NCBI RefSeq assembly: GCF_042186555.1
Contig: NC_133328.1
Location: forward strand, 498,135,106 to 498,199,105
Reading direction: 5' to 3'
Length of the DNA: 64,000 bases
Source: Aquarana catesbeiana
Taxonomy: Eukaryota > Chordata > Amphibia > Anura > Ranidae
Every line of letters starts with the position of its first letter. Position 1 is the first letter of the stretch. Position numbers and translations under genes: made by a program. Of the stretch, positions 21,573 through 33,800 are shown in pieces. Under the pieces are notes generated by a model, which worked only from the letters and a program-made list of their open reading frames with translations, had not been told where the DNA came from and ran no database searches.

Positions 21573-22332
21573 AGAGGAAGCAAACAAATGTATAAAAGAT
21601 TTCGGGAGAGGGGATACCCTCATAAACCTCTAAGAAAAGCAAAAAATAAAGCGGTTAGATGTAAGCTTGAAACCCTGTTAGTAAGCTTTAAAAAGGAAAC
21701 TCAACAAAGAAAGGAATATCCAAGAATAATCACAAAATATGGCTCCCAATGGAACCAAATATAAAATATCCTAGAAAAAACTTTGGCATGTATTGAGCTC
21801 TACACCGTTCATCTCAGACATAGTTGGCCCTAGACCCCTAATGACAGCTAGAAAAGCACGGAATCTCAATGACATGTTAGTCCACTCTGAATATCAGAGA
21901 ACTCTGACTACAAACTGCTTAACAAACCTTACCCCTATCTGCTGTATGAATGCTTGTGGACATTGTAATATCTGCAAATACATTGACAAAATCGATGTGT
22001 TCACCAATTTTGACGGTACTAAAAACTATAAAATAAAGCAGTTCATTAACTGCTCTACAACGAGAGTGGTCTATGTGCTCAGCTGTCCATGTAATAAAAT
22101 ATACATAGGAAAAACAAAAAGACAACTGCATATAAGAATTGGTGAACACATTGCAAGCATTAATAAAAAGGACGATGATCATCCCCCTGGCATTACATTT
22201 CACTCATTTTGAACAAGGTGATCCAAAAGGGTTAACGGTGAATTTATGTCTTGAACCTCCCATTCAGAAGGGGTGATTTTGATACGATTCCTTCTACAGA
22301 AGGAAAAAATGTGGATTTATAATGTAGGTTCT
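21573..22332 (+). pseudogene. PLE C-terminal region with GIY-YIG endonuclease
   Basis: This continues the Penelope-like protein after the piggyBac insertion. The frame 21793-22212 contains LTPICCMNACGHCNICKYID, a zinc-binding-like CxxxCxxC motif typical of the linker in vertebrate PLEs. The nuclease core follows: VVYVLSCPCNKIYIGKTKRQ and IRIGEHIASI. GIY-YIG nucleases nick the target for PLE integration. The frame breaks just after 22212, short of the full nuclease domain. Confidence 0.85.
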
Positions 22333-22713
22333 TTAACTCCTTGCCGACCAACCCACGACGATATACATCGGCACAATGGCACGGCTGGGCAAATGGGCAT
22401 ACAGGTACGTCCCATTAAATCACGGTATTGACTCAATGTCTGCCGGGGGCCCACGATCGTGTCACGGAGCAGCAGAATGAGGAGATGCCTATTTTGTCGC
22501 ACTTTTTTGTTTATAGCGCAAAAAGTAAAAACCACAGTGGTGATCAAATACCACCCAAATAAAGCTCTATTTGTGGGGAAAAAAGGACGTCCATTTTGTT
22601 TGGGTGCAACGTCGCATGACCGCACAATTGTCAGTTAAAGCGGCGCAGTGCCATATCGCAAAAAGTGCTCTGGTCAGGAAGGGGGTAAATCCTTCCGGGG
22701 CTGAAGTGGTTAA
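22333..22713 (-). mobile_element. piggyBac MITE, deletion derivative of the copy 1/2 family
   Basis: TTAA lies at 22333-22336 and 22710-22713. Read on the minus strand it starts TTAACCACTTCAGCCCCGG and ends GTCGGCAAGGAGTTAA, matching the tips of the 5-6 kb piggyBac copies. It keeps their left ~250 bp (TTTGGCACTGCG-like, ACAAATAGAGCTTTATTTGG) and a short right end; everything else is deleted. It interrupts the PLE 3' region, which continues at ATCCACAAGGCTTG. Confidence 0.88.
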
Positions 22714-23237
22714 ATCCACAAGGCTTGAACAATGAATGTAATCTGCAACCATTGTTGGAAGCATAGCGACCTAAATAGGTTGCCCTCTAAGCGGTTGGAC
22801 TATGGATATACTTTGTGACATGTTGATTGTTTTGACTGTTTTTTATAATTGTCATCCATTAATGTTCTCAGGATAAGAATATGAATATTCAATTATTCTC
22901 AGTAATTTTTGTCATTTTTCAAGCTAATTTCTGTCCTATTTAGTTTTAATAAGTTTATTTTTAATTTCCAATTTTCTCTCCTTTTCACATTAAAAAACTG
23001 GGGATGATAAAAATATGGTCAAACCCCTTGATGGTACCATCCCCCTCTTTATCCTTTGGTTTGAATTCAAAGATAGGTGGCAACCAAGTGCACTCAATGG
23101 TATTTTGTAATTTGTAAAGTTTACTCTCAGCGTGCTGAATGTTCCAAGAAGGTAAATTAGTGCGAGACCTCTAGTGGTTAGAAGAGGAAACTGCACCCTC
23201 ACCGTGATACTTAAGTCGCTCACATAGAACTCCTCCT

Positions 23238-23283
23238 TGCTCTGAAGAAGTTAGCGGTGATTGGCTAATGAAATGCGTCAGTG
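23238..23283 (+). ncRNA. Hammerhead-ribozyme-like motif in PLE 3' region
   Basis: The core CUGAAGA (23242-23248) is followed by one A. A 6-bp stem II comes next (GUUAGC at 23250-23255 with GCUAAU at 23264-23269), then GAAA (23270-23273) and UGCGUC (23274-23279). Stem I is short: UGCU before the core can pair with AGUG after the predicted cleavage site (two wobbles). PLEs are known to carry hammerheads in their terminal repeats. The extra A before stem II is shared with the other examples here. Self-cleavage is not proven. Confidence 0.55.
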
Positions 23284-23582
23284 TGATGTCAGCACGCACG
23301 TGGTGTCCATGGGATCGCAGCCCGGCGGCAAATGCAGTTTGAATGGCGGTAGCTGAGTGACCCCGGGAGGCAAATCTGGAGTCAGTGACACAGCGGAATA
23401 CAGGATACATCGTCTGGAGGTCTACTGAGTGGATACAGGCGTGAGAGGTAGAAGCACAGTGGAGACAGCGGAGGTGGTGAGATCTTTTGAGTTTTCTGAA
23501 GTGATCCCAGTGGAAGTTGTCAGCACTGCACAAGTGGTGACTCTTCCTTTCCTGCTCTCTAAGCTCCCTCTCTACTCCTATA

Positions 23583-24336
23583 TAAAGTGCCTTGAAAAAG
23601 TATTCATACCCCTTTAAATTTTCCATTTTGTCATGTTGCAACCAAAAATGTAAATATATTTTATTGGGATTTTATGTGATAGACCAACATAAAGTGGCAC
23701 ATAATTATGAAGTGGAAGGAAAATGATAAATGGTTTTCAACATTTTTTACAAATATCTGAAAAGTGTGGCGGCATTTATACTCAGCCCCCTTTACTCTGA
23801 TACCCCTAACTAAAATCTAGTGGAACCAATTGCCTTCAGAAGTCACCTAATTAGTAAATAGAGTCCACCTGTGTGTAATTTAATATCAGTATAAATACAG
23901 CTGTTCTGCGAAGCCCACAGAGGTTTGTCAGAGAACCTTAGTGAACAAACAGCATCGTGAAGGCCAAGGAACACCAGACAGGTCAGGGATATATCCGTAG
24001 AGAAGTTTAATTCAGGATTAGGTTATAAAAAATTATCCCAAGCTTTGAACATCTCACGGAGCACTGCTCAATCCATCATCTGAAAATGGAAAGAGTATGG
24101 CACAACTGCAAACCTACCAAGACATGGCCGTCCACCTAAACTGACAGGCCGGGCAAGGAGAGCATTAATCAGAGAAGGGTTTCTTTCTGAATACAAATGC
24201 ACACCACACTTTTCACATATTTATTTGTAAGAAAAAATTTGGAAAACCATTTATCATTTTCCTTCCACTTCACAATTATGTGCCACTTTTTGTTGGTCTA
24301 TCACATAAAATCCCAATAAAATATATTTACGTTATA
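23583..24336 (+). mobile_element. Tc1/mariner remnant, internally deleted and 3'-truncated
   Basis: The left end reads AAAGTGCCTTGAAAAAGTAT, a terminal repeat of a widespread fish/frog Tc1 family. The right part carries the inverted counterpart (CATTTATCATTTTCCTTCCA and ATAAAATCCCAATAAAATAT). Between them only the transposase N-terminal region is recognisable (helix-turn-helix area near 24000-24175), with the catalytic domain deleted. The right tip beyond 24336 is missing. No active transposase. Confidence 0.82.
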
Positions 24337-25035
24337 TTATATATATTATATTGCTATCTTCCAGCAGCCTAATCCCTGATAGGGGGAATTTTCCTAGACT
24401 GTTTCTGCGACTACTTAGTCCGAATCAGCCAGCTAACATCTAACCCCAGTGAGCATTGGGTCCATCAGAGTTGGTAATCAACTAACCGATTGTGACCAAA
24501 AACATTTTCTACTGGGCTGCACCAATAAACTCTCTAACTGCAACCCAGCACCCGTAACCTTACAATTGTAATGAGTTCAAGTAACTACAATCTTTGATTA
24601 CAAGGTCCAGAATGTTTGATCACTAGACCAACAAGCAGTGTGTGTGTGTGTGTGTGTATGACTGAATGGATGGGTGCATGCGCAGCTGCAATTTCCTTAC
24701 ATTGACAACGTTGTCTTTTTAATATTTGGATATAATTGGATGGCCATTCACTGAATTATTTGCTGTTTTTGTAAATTCTATGGTGCGTTTTTTCTACAAT
24801 AAAATTATTTTTAATCAACCGTGGTGTACCACATAAGTGACCTTCTTTTCCTCCTTTTTTTATGCTATGGTTTGGTCACATGGACTACACCACCATATAT
24901 GCATTGCCTATGTGCTAGATGGTTGAGATATAACAAATTATTTACATGAATAAATACTAACAGTTTAAGCAGCCGATACAGGCTATAAATTTGGAATTGT
25001 TTCCAAGAGATTTAAGCCTGAAAGTGAAATACCAC
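24337..25035. other. Unassigned sequence with a (TG)n microsatellite
   Basis: A short (TG)n tract lies at about 24632-24656. The segment ending AATAAAATTATTTTTAATC near 24810 could be a retroelement 3' end or the continuation of the PLE terminal region. No gene supported. Confidence 0.35.
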
Positions 25036-25752
25036 TTAGACCCCTTTCACACTGAGGAGTTCTTCAAGTGCTTTTGCGTTAAATAAAGCGCCTAAAAAGC
25101 TCATGAAAACTGCTTCCCATTAAAATCCATGGATGCTTTCACACTGGGGTGGTGCGTGGCGGGGAGGTGAAAAAACTCCTGCAAGCAGCATCTCTAGAGC
25201 ACGTTTGGAGAGTTAGGCTACTTTCACACTGGAGTGTTGGGGGTGGCGTTGGTGTTAAAGCGCTGCTATTTTTAGCAGCGCTTTACCGCCTTGTTTGCAG
25301 CGCTTGTCGGCCGCTAGCGGGGGGTGCTTTTTACCCCTGCTAATGGCCGAAAAAGGGTTAAAAGTGCCCGCAAAGTGACGCTGCAGCAGCGCTTTGCCGC
25401 CACTTCTGCGCTGCCCATTGATTTCAATGGGCAAGGGCACTTTAGGAGCAGTGTATACTCCGCTCCTACAGCACCTGAAAGATGCTGCTTGCAGGATGTT
25501 TTTTTAGCATCCCACCAGCGCACCGCTCCAGCGTGAAAGCACTCGGGCTTTTACACTGGAGTGAGAGGAGAGGCTCTTTACAGGCGCTATTTCTAGCGCT
25601 ATAGCGCCTGTAAAGCGCCTCAGTGTGAAAGCAGCCTTATAAAAGCACCTCAAAAGTGAGATGAATGGATAGCGCCTGAAAAGCACCGCAAAAGCGCTTA
25701 AGTGTTTGTTTTACTGGCAGTTTAGAAGCGCATCAGTGTGAAAGGGGTCTAA
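25036..25752. mobile_element. Hairpin MITE (outer), 'CCCTTTCACACTG' ends
   Basis: The inverted ends TTAGACCCCTTTCACACTG (25036) and CAGTGTGAAAGGGGTCTAA (25752) match perfectly. Inside, a related MITE (25213-25639) is inserted. No coding capacity: open frames here follow from GC-rich palindromes. Confidence 0.8.
25213..25639. mobile_element. Hairpin MITE (inner), same superfamily
   Basis: The ends TTAGGCTACTTTCACACTGG and CAGTGTGAAAGCAGCCTTA enclose GCGCTTT/AAAGCGC-rich inverted pieces. It interrupts the outer element of similar type, so members of this family insert into one another. Confidence 0.75.
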
Positions 25753-26108
25753 AAAGTGTTTTTTGATACATAAAATTGTCAAAAAATACATTTCTAACTT
25801 GAAATTTTTAAAAACACTTTACTTTCTCCTTTTAAAAATAATCTTATTTTATCCACAGTGATTACACTTTGAAAGAAATGCACTGACCGCTTTCATTTAG
25901 CCCAGGTTCACACTGCTCTGAAAGTCGAGTGGTATTGAAGTCGCATCAAAGTTGAACCAAAGTACTGCAGGAACATTTTCTAAAGTTAGACAGACTTGTG
26001 TAGGGTCAGTTAAGATGGCTCTCATACGAAAAGATTGAATTTCAGATGCCACGCTGGTTAGTTCCTTATAGTTAGTAGAGACCGAAAGCTGTTATTGATA
26101 TCAAGCTC

Positions 26109-26501
26109 TTAGGCCCCTTTAACACGATAAGCCCGCTCGGATCCGCCTGTCTGTTTTTCAGGCGATACAAGCAGGCCAACCATTGACTTCTATGGGCAGG
26201 CGGTTGTCAGCAGAGATGTGTCTGCTGACACCCGCCTGCCATCCGATCCGCTCCAGACAGACATATGGCGCTACATTCAGCCATCTGTCTGGCGGATCAG
26301 ATGAGATCTGATGAAAACGGACATGCTTTTTGTTTTCGTCTGATCTCCCCATAGGAATCAGTGGGGCTCTGACAAGTCCCTCCCTGCTCAGTGAGCAGAG
26401 ACGGACCTGTCATCCGCTGGCTCAGCAGAGATCAATGGAGCTTTCTCCCGCTGAGCTGGCGGACTCCACAAAGCCGATCAGCCCCGTGTGAAAGGGACTT
26501 T
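26109..26501. mobile_element. Hairpin MITE, 'CCCTTTAACACG' ends
   Basis: The ends TTAGGCCCCTTTAACACG and CGTGTGAAAGGGACTTTA are inverted. The interior has GGCGGATCAGATGAGATC-like and CCGCTGAG blocks. A related truncated left end occurs at about 62903-62960. Confidence 0.65.
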
Positions 26502-26798
26502 ACAGCTAGAAGCATGCAGAGCTGTGCACTCATACCTGTCAAACTGAAATGCAGATAAACCATTCCTCTGCCCTGGGCATCGTGAAGGAACGACTGGAAT
26601 GGTCTATAGCTGCATATGCACACAAGCGGCTTCTGTCACAGCCAGGTCTCAAGGTCGCCATAGATGGATATAATTTAAAACGAAAAGTCTTAGGAAAGTT
26701 AGTATGAAAATTCTTAGAACATTTGAATGTCATTCGAACAATTTTGTTTGATTTAACATTTGATTTTGGAATCAATTTACCAAACGAGAGCCATATAC

Positions 26799-27431
26799 TA
26801 GAGCTGCATGATTCTGGCTAAAATGAGAATCACGACTTTTTTGCTTAGAAGATAGATCACGATTCTCGCGGCGTAACATCATCTTTCACATTAAAACAAA
26901 AAAAATTGGGCTAACTTTACTGTTTCGTTTTTTTTTATTCATTGAAGTGTATTTTTTCCCCAAAAAAATTGCATTTGAAAGACCGCTGAGCAAATACAGT
27001 GTGACATAAAATATTGCAGCAATTGCCATTTTATTCCCTAAGGTCTCTGCTAAAATATATATAATGTTTGGGGGTTCCAAGTAATTTTCTAGCAAAAAAT
27101 ATTGATTTTAACGTAAGAAATTAAGTGTCAGAAAAAGATTTAGACTTTAAGTGGTTCAACATCTTGCATTTACACTTGTTGAAAACTTGGCAGGCTGCCC
27201 AGATTATTTATTTACACAGAAGTTCTATCCCTTTGATCTAAGAAGGAAGCTTAGTTACAATGTTTCAAGTTATGAACTTGGCAGACTGCCCGGATGCTTT
27301 CTTTTGACAGCTGAGTGAGTAGATAATCTCTGCACTTGTTTATATGAAAGAATCAGCAAACTCAGCAGGAGAGATTGTCAAAGGGAGTGAATCGAGATCA
27401 CGATTTTTTAACGATTAATTGTGCAGCTCTA
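26799..27431. mobile_element. hAT-type MITE, TAGAGCTGCA family, copy 2
   Basis: The ends TAGAGCTGCATGATTCTGGC and TTGTGCAGCTCTA match copy 1 (5752-6364) along most of their length. The flanks CCATATAC and TCATATAT agree at 6 of 8 bases, a decayed 8-bp TSD. It contains the same internal segment shared with the TTAA MITE at 35678. Divergence from copy 1 is modest, so the chimeric structure predates both insertions. Confidence 0.82.
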
Positions 27432-27641
27432 TCATATATACTGTTAGCAATTCTTGGAGAAAAGGTTTCCATCCTGTTGCTTCAAATTTCCTTGTCACTG
27501 GGGTAGAAACCGAAATTTTACAAAAATGAACAAACTTTCTTAAAATATTCTTGCCCTAGGAATTTTTGTTTGAAATTCTTCCCACCTATGTCCAGCTTCA
27601 CTCACCTTCTGATAGTGCTGGACTGATTACGAATGTGATCT

Positions 27642-28055
27642 TAAGGGTCCTTTCACACTGGGGTGATTTGCAGGCGCTATTGCGCTAATAATAGCGCCTG
27701 CAAACCGACCCGAAAGTGCCGCTGCTTTAATTCCAGTGTGAAAGCCCTCGGGGAGCGGTGCGCTAGCAGGACGGGAAAAAAAGTCCTGCTAGCAGCATCT
27801 TTGGAGCGGTGAAGGAGCGGAGTGTATACTGCTCCTTCACCGCTCCTGCCCATTGAAATCAATGGGACGGTGCGGCTATACCGCCGGCAAAGCGCCTCTG
27901 CAGAGGCGCGTTGCGGTGGTTTTAACCCTTTCTCGGCCGCTAGCAGGGGGGTAAAACCTCCCCGCTAGCGGCCGCATACCGACGGTAAAGCGCCGCTTAC
28001 AATAGCAGCGCTTTACTGCCGACGCCGCCCCCGCCCCAGTGTGAAAGGGCCCTAA
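27642..28055. mobile_element. Hairpin MITE, 'GTCCTTTCACACTG' ends
   Basis: The inverted ends TAAGGGTCCTTTCACACTGG and CCAGTGTGAAAGGGCCCTAA enclose GC-rich inverted pieces (AGCGCCTGC, CGCTAGC, GCGCTTT). It belongs to the same broad family as 25036-25752. Confidence 0.75.
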
Positions 28056-28506
28056 GGCAGATATGTGCTGCTGCTCTTGTGAGTGCAATTCCTATTGTGT
28101 GTCTATCGTGTTTTTATTTAATAAATTGTTTTTACTTCTTACTACACTATGAAAGCCCTCCTGTGCTGCTGATTTTCCATTGTCGTGAAGATGGGGAAGC
28201 TGAATCCTTTTTTTTAACAACAAGGTTGGTCTTTATTGGAAAAAGAGAATCATGTCATGATACATACATTTCACACTGAAAAGTATAACAGATATAACAC
28301 TTACAGTACCATATAATGGAGTTCCAAGTAACATATTCATGACTATACATTGGTATCCATCTCTTCACACTAGTATAAACTGTTAATATACAGCAGAACC
28401 TTAAAGGTACCTGGGGGGGGGGGATGGAGAGCCGGCCCCCCACAAGGAAGAGAAAACACTACAAGGTCAGCTTAACCATAATTAGCTATTACCAAAAGGC
28501 CGCATA

Positions 28507-31500
28507 CTACATGGGATCAGTCCATGGCCTCCAAATTTTTTCATATTTCAAGGGGCACCCTCTACTTATGTACGTCAGTTTATATAATGGGAGAGTCGCA
28601 TTAACTGATTTTTCCCAAGCTCCCACCGTGGGTGGCAACCGAGAAGTCCATTTCAACAGAATCTCCTTTTTGGCATAAAAAAGTAGAAGCGAGATCAGTA
28701 TCTTGGTATACCTAGGCCTTTGCTCATCATCCTGCACTCCCAGCAGTGCCAGCTCCGCCGTTAAGTGGAAATCCAGCTGAAGGCGGACCTTAAGCCACTC
28801 TCCCACCGCAGCCCAGAACTTCGACAACCTGGGACAAGTCCAAAACATATGAAGGTAAGTGCCTTCGGAAGAGTGGCACCGCGGGCAAATTGGAGAGCGA
28901 GACGGGAAGATTCTGTGCAGCCTCTGAGGTGTATAGTACACCCTGTGCAAAAATTTTGTTTGTATTAATTTATCCCTAGAGGATATCACTAATTTAGCAC
29001 TATTTTCAAAACACTCCTCCCAGGGTTCTCTATCCAAATCAGGCAGGTCCACCCTCCATTTTTCCCATAGAGCATCCATTTTAGGTGAGTCTAACTGAAG
29101 GAGAGCTAGGAATAAAGGAGAGCTCCTCTATAGGATCTGCCACCAGACTGGGAGGCACAGGGAACTGAACTCTGGCTGCATGTCGCAATTGGTGGTAGCG
29201 GAATGCCATCCATGCCGGAAGTCCATATTTGTTAGCTAGGGCACTAAATGTAGGTAGGGAGCCATCTTGTAATATGTCCCGCAGCACCTTGATACCATAT
29301 CGTGCCCAAATCTGTTGGTCAGGAATCGTCCGAAAGTGGGGAAGATCAGGGTTACCCCACAGAGGACAATAGGGGGACCACCTATTAGGGCGCTGGAATC
29401 TACGTCTAGCCACCTTCCATACTCGCAAGGTTGCCTGAGTCGACGTCGGGAGGGATGGGTATGCCGCAGGGCCCCTATACACTAAATTACTAAGTTCATT
29501 GAGAGAACCCACTATGTTTGCTTCTAGGCAGGTCGCTGCATTGACTCTTGATTGCTCCATCCACCATCTAACAAAGACCAGAGAAAAGTGCCATTGCAGC
29601 TATCTATGTCTCTGAAGAAGGAAGGGGGTATCAACACCGGGCAATTTCTGAAGATGTAGTTAAACTTTGGGAGATAAATCATCTTTATAATATTAATGCG
29701 CCCTAGAAGATTAAGGGGCAGCTTAGGCCATCGGGAGCAATGATCTTTAAGTTGTGCCACTATCGGTTGGAGATTAAGGCGCTGAAAGGCCCGCAAGTCC
29801 TTTGCCACCCTGATCCCCAAGTAAACAAACTCCTCCACCCATGGCAAGGGAGACTGCACCCCCGTAGCTTTGGCCCGGTCATCCAATGGGACCAGTTGAT
29901 ACGGATCCCTGAATTCTTCCCAAATTCATCAAAGGTCTCAAGTGCTGCAGATAGCGAGGACTCAGCATCATGTAAATATAACAGAGTGTCATCCGCATAT
30001 AGGGATATTTTCACCACCAGAGGGCCAACTCTGAGTCCCACATTGCGACTCGACTCTCTGACCGCTATCGCCAGGGGCTCCAAAGCCAGGGCAAATAGGC
30101 TAGGGGATAATGGGCACCCCTGACGAGTACCCCTCCGGAGGAGAAAGGAATCCCGGAGAGCATTATTCACACAAATCCTCGCTCTAGGGGCTTGATACAG
30201 TAGGCCTAACCAATGGAGGAATTTGGGCCCGAACCCAAATCTACTGAGGACTTCCCAAAGGTAACCCCACTCTACGGAGTCAAAAGCCTTCTCCGCATCC
30301 AGAAAGGCTATGACTCTTGTCATGGGGGGTGGCTAGGTTGTGAAATAGACGACGGATGTTGATGTCGGTGCCTTTCCCCGCCATGAACCCAGTCTGATCA
30401 ATATGGATCAATTCGTCCATGACCTTACTTATACGAATAGCCAGTATTTTTGCTAGCAATTTGGCGTCTGCATTAATTAATGAAATTGGCCTGTAAGAAG
30501 CGCACTCTTCAGGGCTCTTGCCGGGTTTAGGCACCAAGACCACTATCGCATCAGACATCAATTCAGGGAGGGAACCTTGTTCCGCAAATTGTTTCAACAG
30601 TGAGGTGAACCGGGGCGCCAGCAATTCCTGATAAGTGGAATAAAAATCAATAGGGATTCCATCGAGCCCCGGAGCTTTCCCTGATTGCATAACTCCCATC
30701 GCCTCCTGAACTTCTTCTAAGGAAATGTCCTCCTCCAGTATCTCCCTTTTTTCGGGTTCTAAGGTAGGGAGCGAGACTCGATCCAAATACTGAAATAGCT
30801 CATTTTTTTCATAAGCAACTCTAGATGAGTACAGGGTTTGATAGAACTCTAGGAACCTAGCACAAATGTCTGTAGGTGACGTCAATAGACGACCATCCAG
30901 CCCTCGCAGCCTACCAATATGGGTCGTTGCATGTTGCCCTTTAGCCAGCCAGGCCAGTAGCCTACCGTTTTTATCCCCATATTCAAACACCCTTTGAGCA
31001 CCTTCTAGCATAGATTTCTTAGTGAGGTCTATTCTTAAAAGGGATAAATCCCTCAGTGTGTCTTGCCAGGTTATATAATTAGCTTGCACCGGAGAACGTA
31101 CATATTCGGCCTCCTTAAGTCGTGCCTGCTCCTCCAATTGTTTCAGAGACTGCACAGATTTCCTCTTCCGTTGAGCTATACCTTTAATATATTCCCCTCT
31201 GAGCCAGGCCTTAAAGGTATCCCATAACACTGTGGGCCCTGTAGATCCCGCATTATCCACCCAAAAATTGCACATCACTTCTGGTATCTCCTCCTGAATC
31301 TCAGGGTCCATGACCCAGTATTTGGACAATCACCATACCTTCCCGCCCTCCACATGAGAGGTCCGTACGGTGACAGACAGGGGGGCATGATCAGATATCC
31401 CCCGCGACAGAATCTCAGTCGATACCACTCTCCGCAACATAGCCGACGAGGCAAATGCCAAATCAATACGTGACATCGTCCTGTACGTGGTGGAGAGACA

Positions 31501-32064
31501 AGTATACTCCCTGTCTGAGGGATGGAAATGACGCCAAAAACATCTGTCATGTGGAAGGCGGTCGCCCAACGGGACAGGGCCACTTGCCGAGGTCCCGAAT
31601 CAGACATTCTATCTACATCTTTGGAAGGCACCATATTAAAATCTAATATAATTAGGACATTATCCACATTAAACATTGTGACTCGCTGCATCAATACATG
31701 AAGCACTTCTACATCAACAGGTGGGGGCAAATATATACCCACTATTACATAAGGGAGCTCAGAGATTAATGCGTGTAAAATAATGTATTTGCCTCCAGGA
31801 TCAAGTCTTACCTCTATGAGCTGGAAGGGCAGGGATCTATGCAGCAAAATGCTGACCACCCTGGCGTAGTTAGAGTAAGGTGCATGATAGTGCTCACCAA
31901 CCCAAGCCCTCCTCAGACTCAAGACTTTGGATCCCGTCAAGTGCGTCTCCTGCAGGATGCACACCTGTGGGCGGAGTTTCTTCAAATAGTTTAGTACCAG
32001 GGAGCGCTTGATGGCTGAGTTTAGCCCCCCGCACGTTCCAGGATACTATTAAGCACTTAGCCAT
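28507..32064 (-). pseudogene. LINE ORF2: endonuclease-reverse transcriptase (few frameshifts)
   Basis: The start is ATG at 32064 (MAKCLIVSWNVRG); a G-run length change straight after shifts the frame into LNSAIKRSLVLNYLKKL. Endonuclease motifs are readable: LQETHLTG, MSRIDLAFASS and SRGISDHAPLSV (near 31400). The RT domain in 31329-29760 shows SGKAPGLDGIPIDFY, CASYRPISLINADAKLLA, FLDAEKAFDSVEW, RGTRQGCPLSPSLF and the catalytic ISLYADDTLLYL. The C-terminal region has a Cys/His motif, CPRCHSSEGTYLHMFWTCP, near 28850. About 1186 codons is the usual length. Breaks lie near 32030, about 31560, 31330, 30300, about 29800, 29540 and 29080. No catalytic residue is visibly lost. Confidence 0.9.
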
Positions 32065-32918
32065 GAAATAAACGTATCCAGTAATGAAGGATGTTCTCCT
32101 CTAGTACCATGTGGGTCCAGTGAACCCGAGGGGGACTACGTACCCTCTTCGGGGCCATGGAGTATAGCAGTGCAGCAATATGTAATGCAGCATCATACCC
32201 AGGTAGTTGCTCCAATCGATGCATGGGAACAACAATAGACCAACACAACCATGTAAACTTGCAAAACAGTAAGAACCAGCAGCCATGAACAGTAGCCGCC
32301 AAACCACCCCTCCCCCCACCCCATGCACCTCGGAACATAGAGATGCATTTAAAACCCATAACGTCCAGTGCTCTTAAACTAATCCCTCAGGTTGGGAACC
32401 TGCAGCCAGATAGGGATCTTCACATCCAGCAAATCACACAGAGCCGAAAACCAAAAACCAAAAATGAAAAATAAAATCCCAAGGCGGGGTGTTCTTTTGC
32501 AGAGCTATTGGAGTGTTATATTGTAATGTAGGGTTATTGTCGCCTGGTTGAACAGGGGTACACACTTCGGAGTCCGTTACCAAAAACGTCCGGTAAACTA
32601 GGGGGTAGTGAAAGTTACAGTTATCTACTAGAACATATAACGCACGTGTCACAAGGATCTGAAAGTCCCGCAGTCTCCTGGTAGATAAAGAGTCTAAACA
32701 CCTCCTTCCCCTCCTCTCCACTACTCAAAAAAAAAAAAATATATAAAAAGCAAACAAAAATAGAAAAATTAGGGAAAAGATGTTCCTTTCCTACCATACA
32801 TAGGAGAAGGGGATGTGGGCACAATTCCAAGGAAAAAGCTTACCCATCACAGGAGCATAGGGCGATCTAAGAAACTGCAACCAAAACTTCCCATAGCAGC
32901 TTGCTGGGATCAGTAGTA

Positions 32919-33800
32919 CTACGGAGGGAGTGCTTCAAGCCACGCGGAGGCTTCCTTTGGATTGACGAAGAAGCGCACGGTCTCACCATCCACTACCCGC
33001 AGTTTTGCTGGGAACAAGACGCTGTACTTCAATCCCTTGGTTCGCAAGGCGGCCTTGACGCTGTCGAACGAGCGGCGCTGTCTCTGGGTCTCCATGGTGT
33101 AATCCGGGAACAGCAGGATCTTTACATTGCGGTATGGAAGCTCCCCAGCCGCTCGTGCAGCCCGTAGTAGCTCATCACGGTCCCTGTAATTTAGCAGCCG
33201 GAGAATAAAGGTTCTGGGTGGAGCACCCTCAGGGCCAGGCCTGGCGGGGACGCGATGAGCCCGTTCTACTGCAAAGTGTGGAGATAGTTTGGCTGCCGGC
33301 AGCAGGGCGCGCAGGAAATCCTCTGTAAATAGGGCAGGGGATCTTCCCTCAACCCCCTCTGGAAGTTCCACAATCCTGAGGTTGTTCCGACGGCTTCTAT
33401 TCTCGGCGTCCTCTGCTCTATATTCTAAAGCCTTGACCCTCGTCTGAAGGGCTCTGATGGATGCCGCATGATCAGTCGTTGCATCCTCCACCTCTCCCAC
33501 CCGCCGCTTAGTTTCAGTCGCTCGAGACTGGATCTTATCAAGGTCTTGGCGAATCAATCCAACGTCCATTTGGACCTCCTCAATCTTAGAAGTTAAGGCA
33601 GTTTGGCACAGGGTGATGGCCACCATAACCTCCGGAATGCCTGGAGGTACAGGGAGAGAGCCCTCCTCGTGGTCCGTTTGTGACGCCATATTGGATAGGG
33701 ATCCCCGGGCACAAGAGATCGGGAAAGTTTCTGCAGGGATATTCGGGGGAAATTTCAGCCGTTTACCCCTCTTCTGACTTCCAAAGTTTTTAGAAGGCAT
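32919..33800 (-). CDS. LINE ORF1 protein (L1 ORF1p-like), intact
   Basis: This is an uninterrupted 293-residue frame starting MPSKNFGSQKRGKRLKF. The protein should bind LINE RNA as a coiled-coil trimer in the cytoplasm. Residues about 70-125 form a heptad-rich coiled coil (IEEVQMDVGLIRQDLDKIQS). The signature AEDAENRSRRNNLRIVELPE follows, then the RRM-like region and a C-terminal domain with ERAHRVPARPG and RNVKILLFPDYT. These match L1 ORF1p (Transposase_22 family) in order and size. The basic N-terminus (KRGKRLKF) could aid RNA binding. It lies upstream of the broken ORF2, so the copy could supply ORF1p but not autonomous mobility. Confidence 0.9.
   Translation of the reverse strand: MPSKNFGSQKRGKRLKFPPNIPAETFPISCARGSLSNMASQTDHEEGSLPVPPGIPEVMVAITLCQTALTSKIEEVQMDVGLIRQDLDKIQSRATETKRRVGEVEDATTDHAASIRALQTRVKALEYRAEDAENRSRRNNLRIVELPEGVEGRSPALFTEDFLRALLPAAKLSPHFAVERAHRVPARPGPEGAPPRTFILRLLNYRDRDELLRAARAAGELPYRNVKILLFPDYTMETQRQRRSFDSVKAALRTKGLKYSVLFPAKLRVVDGETVRFFVNPKEASAWLEALPP

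Larger units (their letters stand above)
14885..23582 (+). mobile_element. 5'-truncated Penelope-like element (PLE), interrupted
   Basis: The element begins within the reverse transcriptase, carries a GIY-YIG nuclease region and ends with terminal sequence that includes a hammerhead-like motif (23238-23283). It is interrupted by a piggyBac copy at 15654-21572 and by a piggyBac MITE at 22333-22713. Both insertions are bounded by TTAA, and PLE sequence resumes directly after each. Its GIY-YIG protein differs clearly from the other PLE in this window, so it belongs to another family. The exact 3' end is uncertain because a Tc1 remnant begins at about 23583. Confidence 0.8.

Noticed and set aside
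29740..30123. Plus-strand 127-codon frame, and a similar one at 32901-33167
   Set aside because: They are antisense to LINE ORF2 and ORF1.
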